From contig NZ_SDLR01000005.1 in the NCBI RefSeq assembly GCF_004522215.1, positions 655,097 to 697,544 on the forward strand: a stretch of 42,448 nt of DNA, in the 5' to 3' direction. The notes under the pieces are model-generated. The model saw only the letters and a list, made by a program, of their open reading frames with translations. It was not told the origin of the DNA and did not search any database. Each line of letters opens with the position of its first letter. Within the stretch, counting starts at the first letter, position 1. The translations under genes and the position numbers were made by a program. This stretch comes from Ammoniphilus sp. YIM 78166. Its GTDB lineage: Bacteria > Bacillota > Bacilli > Aneurinibacillales > RAOX-1. Positions 40,308 to 42,448 of this stretch are shown here, in pieces.

Positions 40308-40382
40308 ATAGTGTTTGTGACAAGTATTATAATACACTAAGTCAGGAATATTGTCAACAGGCAGTGACAGCCAAACACGTGG

Positions 40383-40634
40383 TTATCTATCTTCCACTTC
40401 CATGAGGTGGTATTCGGTTTTTTCAACTTCTATTTCGTTGTCAACACTCTGAGCCCATTCTAAGAAGGCCTTCCCGCTAATGACCTCTTGCCCATCTTGT
40501 CGATCGATTGGAAAATGACCTTGATCCACAAGCTGGTGTATGGTTTGTTGACTTAACCCCGTCATGCCGGATAAAACAATAAGAGGATAGTTTGTCCCCT
40601 CATCGATTTCTTTGACCTTGATCTGATAAATCAC
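40383..40634 (-). CDS. small helix-turn-helix protein
   Basis: 83 residues. The segment IVLSGMTGLSQQTIHQLVDQGHFP looks like a MerR/excisionase-type winged helix, and a C-terminal acidic tail follows. The start is GTG with AGGAGGG 7 nt upstream. Its GTGA overlaps the stop codon of the DUF1540 gene by four bases, so the two are translationally coupled. DNA binding is inferred from the motif. Confidence 0.6.
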   Translation of the reverse strand: MIYQIKVKEIDEGTNYPLIVLSGMTGLSQQTIHQLVDQGHFPIDRQDGQEVISGKAFLEWAQSVDNEIEVEKTEYHLMEVEDR

Positions 40635-41020
40635 GCGCCATCCCTCCTGACGAACGTTTGACAGTTGGTATCCTGACATTCATTACTGTTCGCACCAGTG
40701 ACCTCAATACCTTCTGCAATACAGATTGCACCCTCGCCCCAGTACTTGCAAGAAGCTACCGTACAAGCGATCGTAGGTGTAACTTGATAATCGGGATTCA
40801 ATAGTCCAATAGCTGATCCGGTCCAATTTACATTATCAGCGGAACCCACATAGCTCAACAGATTCCTCGCGTGAGAAAAGGTTTTGCACATCGTTTGTTC
40901 CACAATCTCAGACATCTTGGTTTCCTCTTCGTGCATAATATCGATATTCCCTGCTCCGCAACGATCTCCATAAAGATAGTGAGTGCAAGTATTTACGATA
41001 CATTTTACCGAAGGTTGCAT
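40631..41020 (-). CDS. protein with two DUF1540-like cysteine motifs
   Basis: 129 residues. Two similar Cys-rich segments occur at the start (VKCIVNTCTHYLYGDRCGAGNI) and end (IACTVASCKYWGEGAICIAEG... and ECQDTNCQTF). This resembles DUF1540 domains, small proteins of spore formers that probably bind a metal. GGAGGTGA lies 7 nt upstream of the ATG; a TTG two codons earlier is less likely. It is coupled to the HTH gene downstream. Confidence 0.75.
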   Translation of the reverse strand: MQPSVKCIVNTCTHYLYGDRCGAGNIDIMHEEETKMSEIVEQTMCKTFSHARNLLSYVGSADNVNWTGSAIGLLNPDYQVTPTIACTVASCKYWGEGAICIAEGIEVTGANSNECQDTNCQTFVRRDGA

Positions 41021-41083
41021 GGACAATCACCTCCATATTTCTCCTATGGAGTTTTCCCTGTGAATAACAAAAATATGTAAAAC

Positions 41084-41935
41084 TTAAGGGAGCATTTTAT
41101 ACATCTCCAGCTGAGAAATCGTTGCGCGTCTGAACCCCATCCGCTTGTAAAAGCCCTCGAGATTCCCGTGATTAGGAAAAGAGGTACTTAATTTTTGGAG
41201 ATTAAGCTCGCGCACAGCAAAGTTTAAAAGATAAGCAGCCATTCCTTTCTGACGATAACTCCTGTCCACCCACAAAAAGCTGATGCGGCCACTATCATTA
41301 ATACTTAGGACACCAACTACCTGTTGCTTCGCAAAGAGACCATAGTGATATTGGTGTTTAGACTGCTCTAAGAATTCAATGTCATTTTGCCAATTCAAGT
41401 GGACATCGATTTCATATCTTATTTTCTGAATTTGCTCAAGTCCGATGGGGCTGATCTCGGATGAGAGAGGATTCGTGAAGGCAATTTGAAGCCCATCCTC
41501 CAGAACATAAAGATGTAGATCGTATCTTTTTTCATATCCTTGTTTCTCATAAAAACGAATTGCCTTTTCATTTCCGGTAATTACCTCTAAAAAAAGCTGC
41601 TGACACCCCTGTTGGACCCCTATACTCTGGTGCAAGTCGAAAAGGGACTGAGCTACACCGGCTCGACGGTAATCAGGATCGACACAAAGAGTCCCGCATC
41701 GCAGCGTATTAATCCCTTCATACTCCTTCATTCCTCCGAGTATCAATCCCACCGGGCGCCCTTTATCCAAGGCCAGATGAGAAAATTCTCGTTTGTTACC
41801 TTCCGGACCAAAAAAACGTTGAATAAATTCGCCTTCACTAAAGTTCATATTCACTAGATAATCTGAAAATCCTACGCTAAACGCTCTATGAATAAGATCA
41901 TCTTCCACCGCATCGCAGCTAACATAACTTATCAT
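41084..41935 (-). CDS. protein with two GNAT acetyltransferase domains
   Basis: 283 residues in two GNAT-like halves. The first has the acetyl-CoA loop CVDPDYRRAGVAQSLF and the following IRFYEKQGYEKRYDLHLY. The second has WVDRSYRQKGMAAYLLNFA and LEGFYKRMGFRRA. Double-GNAT proteins are usual in Bacillales and act on small molecules or antibiotics; the substrate is unknown. AGGAG lies upstream, about 9 nt before the ATG. Confidence 0.82.
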   Translation of the reverse strand: MISYVSCDAVEDDLIHRAFSVGFSDYLVNMNFSEGEFIQRFFGPEGNKREFSHLALDKGRPVGLILGGMKEYEGINTLRCGTLCVDPDYRRAGVAQSLFDLHQSIGVQQGCQQLFLEVITGNEKAIRFYEKQGYEKRYDLHLYVLEDGLQIAFTNPLSSEISPIGLEQIQKIRYEIDVHLNWQNDIEFLEQSKHQYHYGLFAKQQVVGVLSINDSGRISFLWVDRSYRQKGMAAYLLNFAVRELNLQKLSTSFPNHGNLEGFYKRMGFRRATISQLEMYKMLP

Positions 41936-41955
41936 CTCTATTGTCTCCTCTTGGG

Positions 41956-42216
41956 CTAGGCCCTAAGTGATCCCTGGAGTTTCCTTCTTTGATATCGTCT
42001 TATAATACTCTTTGACCATCTCTCAAGCACATCCTCTGAGTCCCCTGTAAATTGGGCGATTAAGGACGGGTTTTCTAGTTCTTTTGATCCATAAAAGCAT
42101 ACAACCCACTGCTGCCTGTTTTTCCTGATCTCGATATCTAAGTTTCTGCCTCTTTTGTCGTTCCAATCTAGCAAGTGCTCCAGCATCACCAGATCAGCTT
42201 TTAGATAGTCTCTCAT
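41956..42216 (-). CDS. hypothetical 86-residue protein
   Basis: Soluble protein starting MRDYLKADLVMLEHLLDWN, with a probable beta-rich middle (IRKNRQQWVVCFYG) and a basic tail RRYQRRKLQGSLRA. GAGAGG lies 11 nt upstream of the ATG; the open frame extends 27 codons further with no site. It lies just upstream of the double-GNAT gene, likely in one transcript. No family recognised. Confidence 0.55.
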   Translation of the reverse strand: MRDYLKADLVMLEHLLDWNDKRGRNLDIEIRKNRQQWVVCFYGSKELENPSLIAQFTGDSEDVLERWSKSIIRRYQRRKLQGSLRA

Positions 42217-42448
42217 ATATAATTTCCTCTCGTACCCTACTATTTGTTTATTACATAAATTATTCTTAGCTGTGGAGTCAAATTCCTGCCCCATCATACA
42301 AAAAAGGAACAGTGTCGCCTAAGCAAGCGCAAGATAGACCGGTATGAGACGAAACACAGCTCCCCGGCCCAAGTTGAGGAATCTTGGAAGTGGATGATTC
42401 ACTCATCTTGGGCCCAAGCCAAAATGACGAAATCATAGACGCGGAATG

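Noticed and set aside
1..42448. CRISPR arrays, IS elements or prophage
   Set aside because: No regular spaced repeats, transposase motifs or phage structural genes were found by reading.

Overview
The window is bacterial chromosome from an endospore-forming Bacillales species, probably in the Brevibacillus/Aneurinibacillus/Paenibacillus neighbourhood; the genus is a guess from gene content. The evidence is two YjcZ-type small sporulation proteins, SspH, a CotF-like coat protein, a SinI-type antirepressor, an SR1P peptide, GlcT-type antitermination, CarD, HelD, and strong AGGAGG ribosome binding sites with many TTG and GTG starts. No phage, IS element, CRISPR array or rRNA was seen. Two tRNA genes (Gln-UUG, Leu-UAG) lie on the minus strand.

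Layout. 1-5700: small membrane protein, EamA exporter with a leader peptide, CBO0543-type protein, Tet(L)-like MFS pump, peroxiredoxin with an in-frame TGA at the catalytic cysteine, and an aldehyde dehydrogenase. 5700-9850: yjcZ, sspH and a sugar-PTS control cluster (glcT, RNA antiterminator, EIIBA without EIIC, EI), then a second yjcZ. 9850-16300: hydrolase, SR1P, lipoprotein, tRNA-Gln, DUF2512/Dps, coat protein, AGCS symporter. 16300-23400: MATE pump and a three-gene signalling operon (hybrid kinase, CheR, response-regulator kinase). 23400-28950: DUF3243, SinI, M23 peptidase, a 3D-domain protein split by a -1 frameshift, small proteins, NlpC/P60 peptidase, CarD. 28950-36850: UspA with an Fnr-type operator, squalene/phytoene synthase-like enzyme, GH18-like protein, membrane proteins, GGDEF-EAL protein. 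36850-42448: HelD, HNH-like protein, tRNA-Leu, DUF1540/HTH pair, double-GNAT protein.

Most notable. (1) The peroxiredoxin at 3562-4146 reads through 194 codons if one TGA, exactly at the peroxidatic position, is decoded as selenocysteine. A 6-bp hairpin with GGUC loop lies 17 nt downstream, as expected of a bacterial SECIS. (2) The 3D-domain protein at 24864-25534 is in two frames joined at an A AAU UUU heptamer next to a UAG, with a 10-bp stem 6 nt downstream and AGGAGG upstream. This fits programmed -1 frameshifting, but a single lost T is a real alternative. (3) The EamA gene has a 14-residue leader peptide and two mutually exclusive RNA pairings, one covering its ribosome binding site. 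(4) uspA carries a perfect TGTGA-N6-TCACA dyad placed 32 bp from its -10, the class II activator geometry.

No selenocysteine machinery (selA, selB, selD, tRNA-Sec) lies in the window, so the selenoprotein call depends on the rest of the genome.
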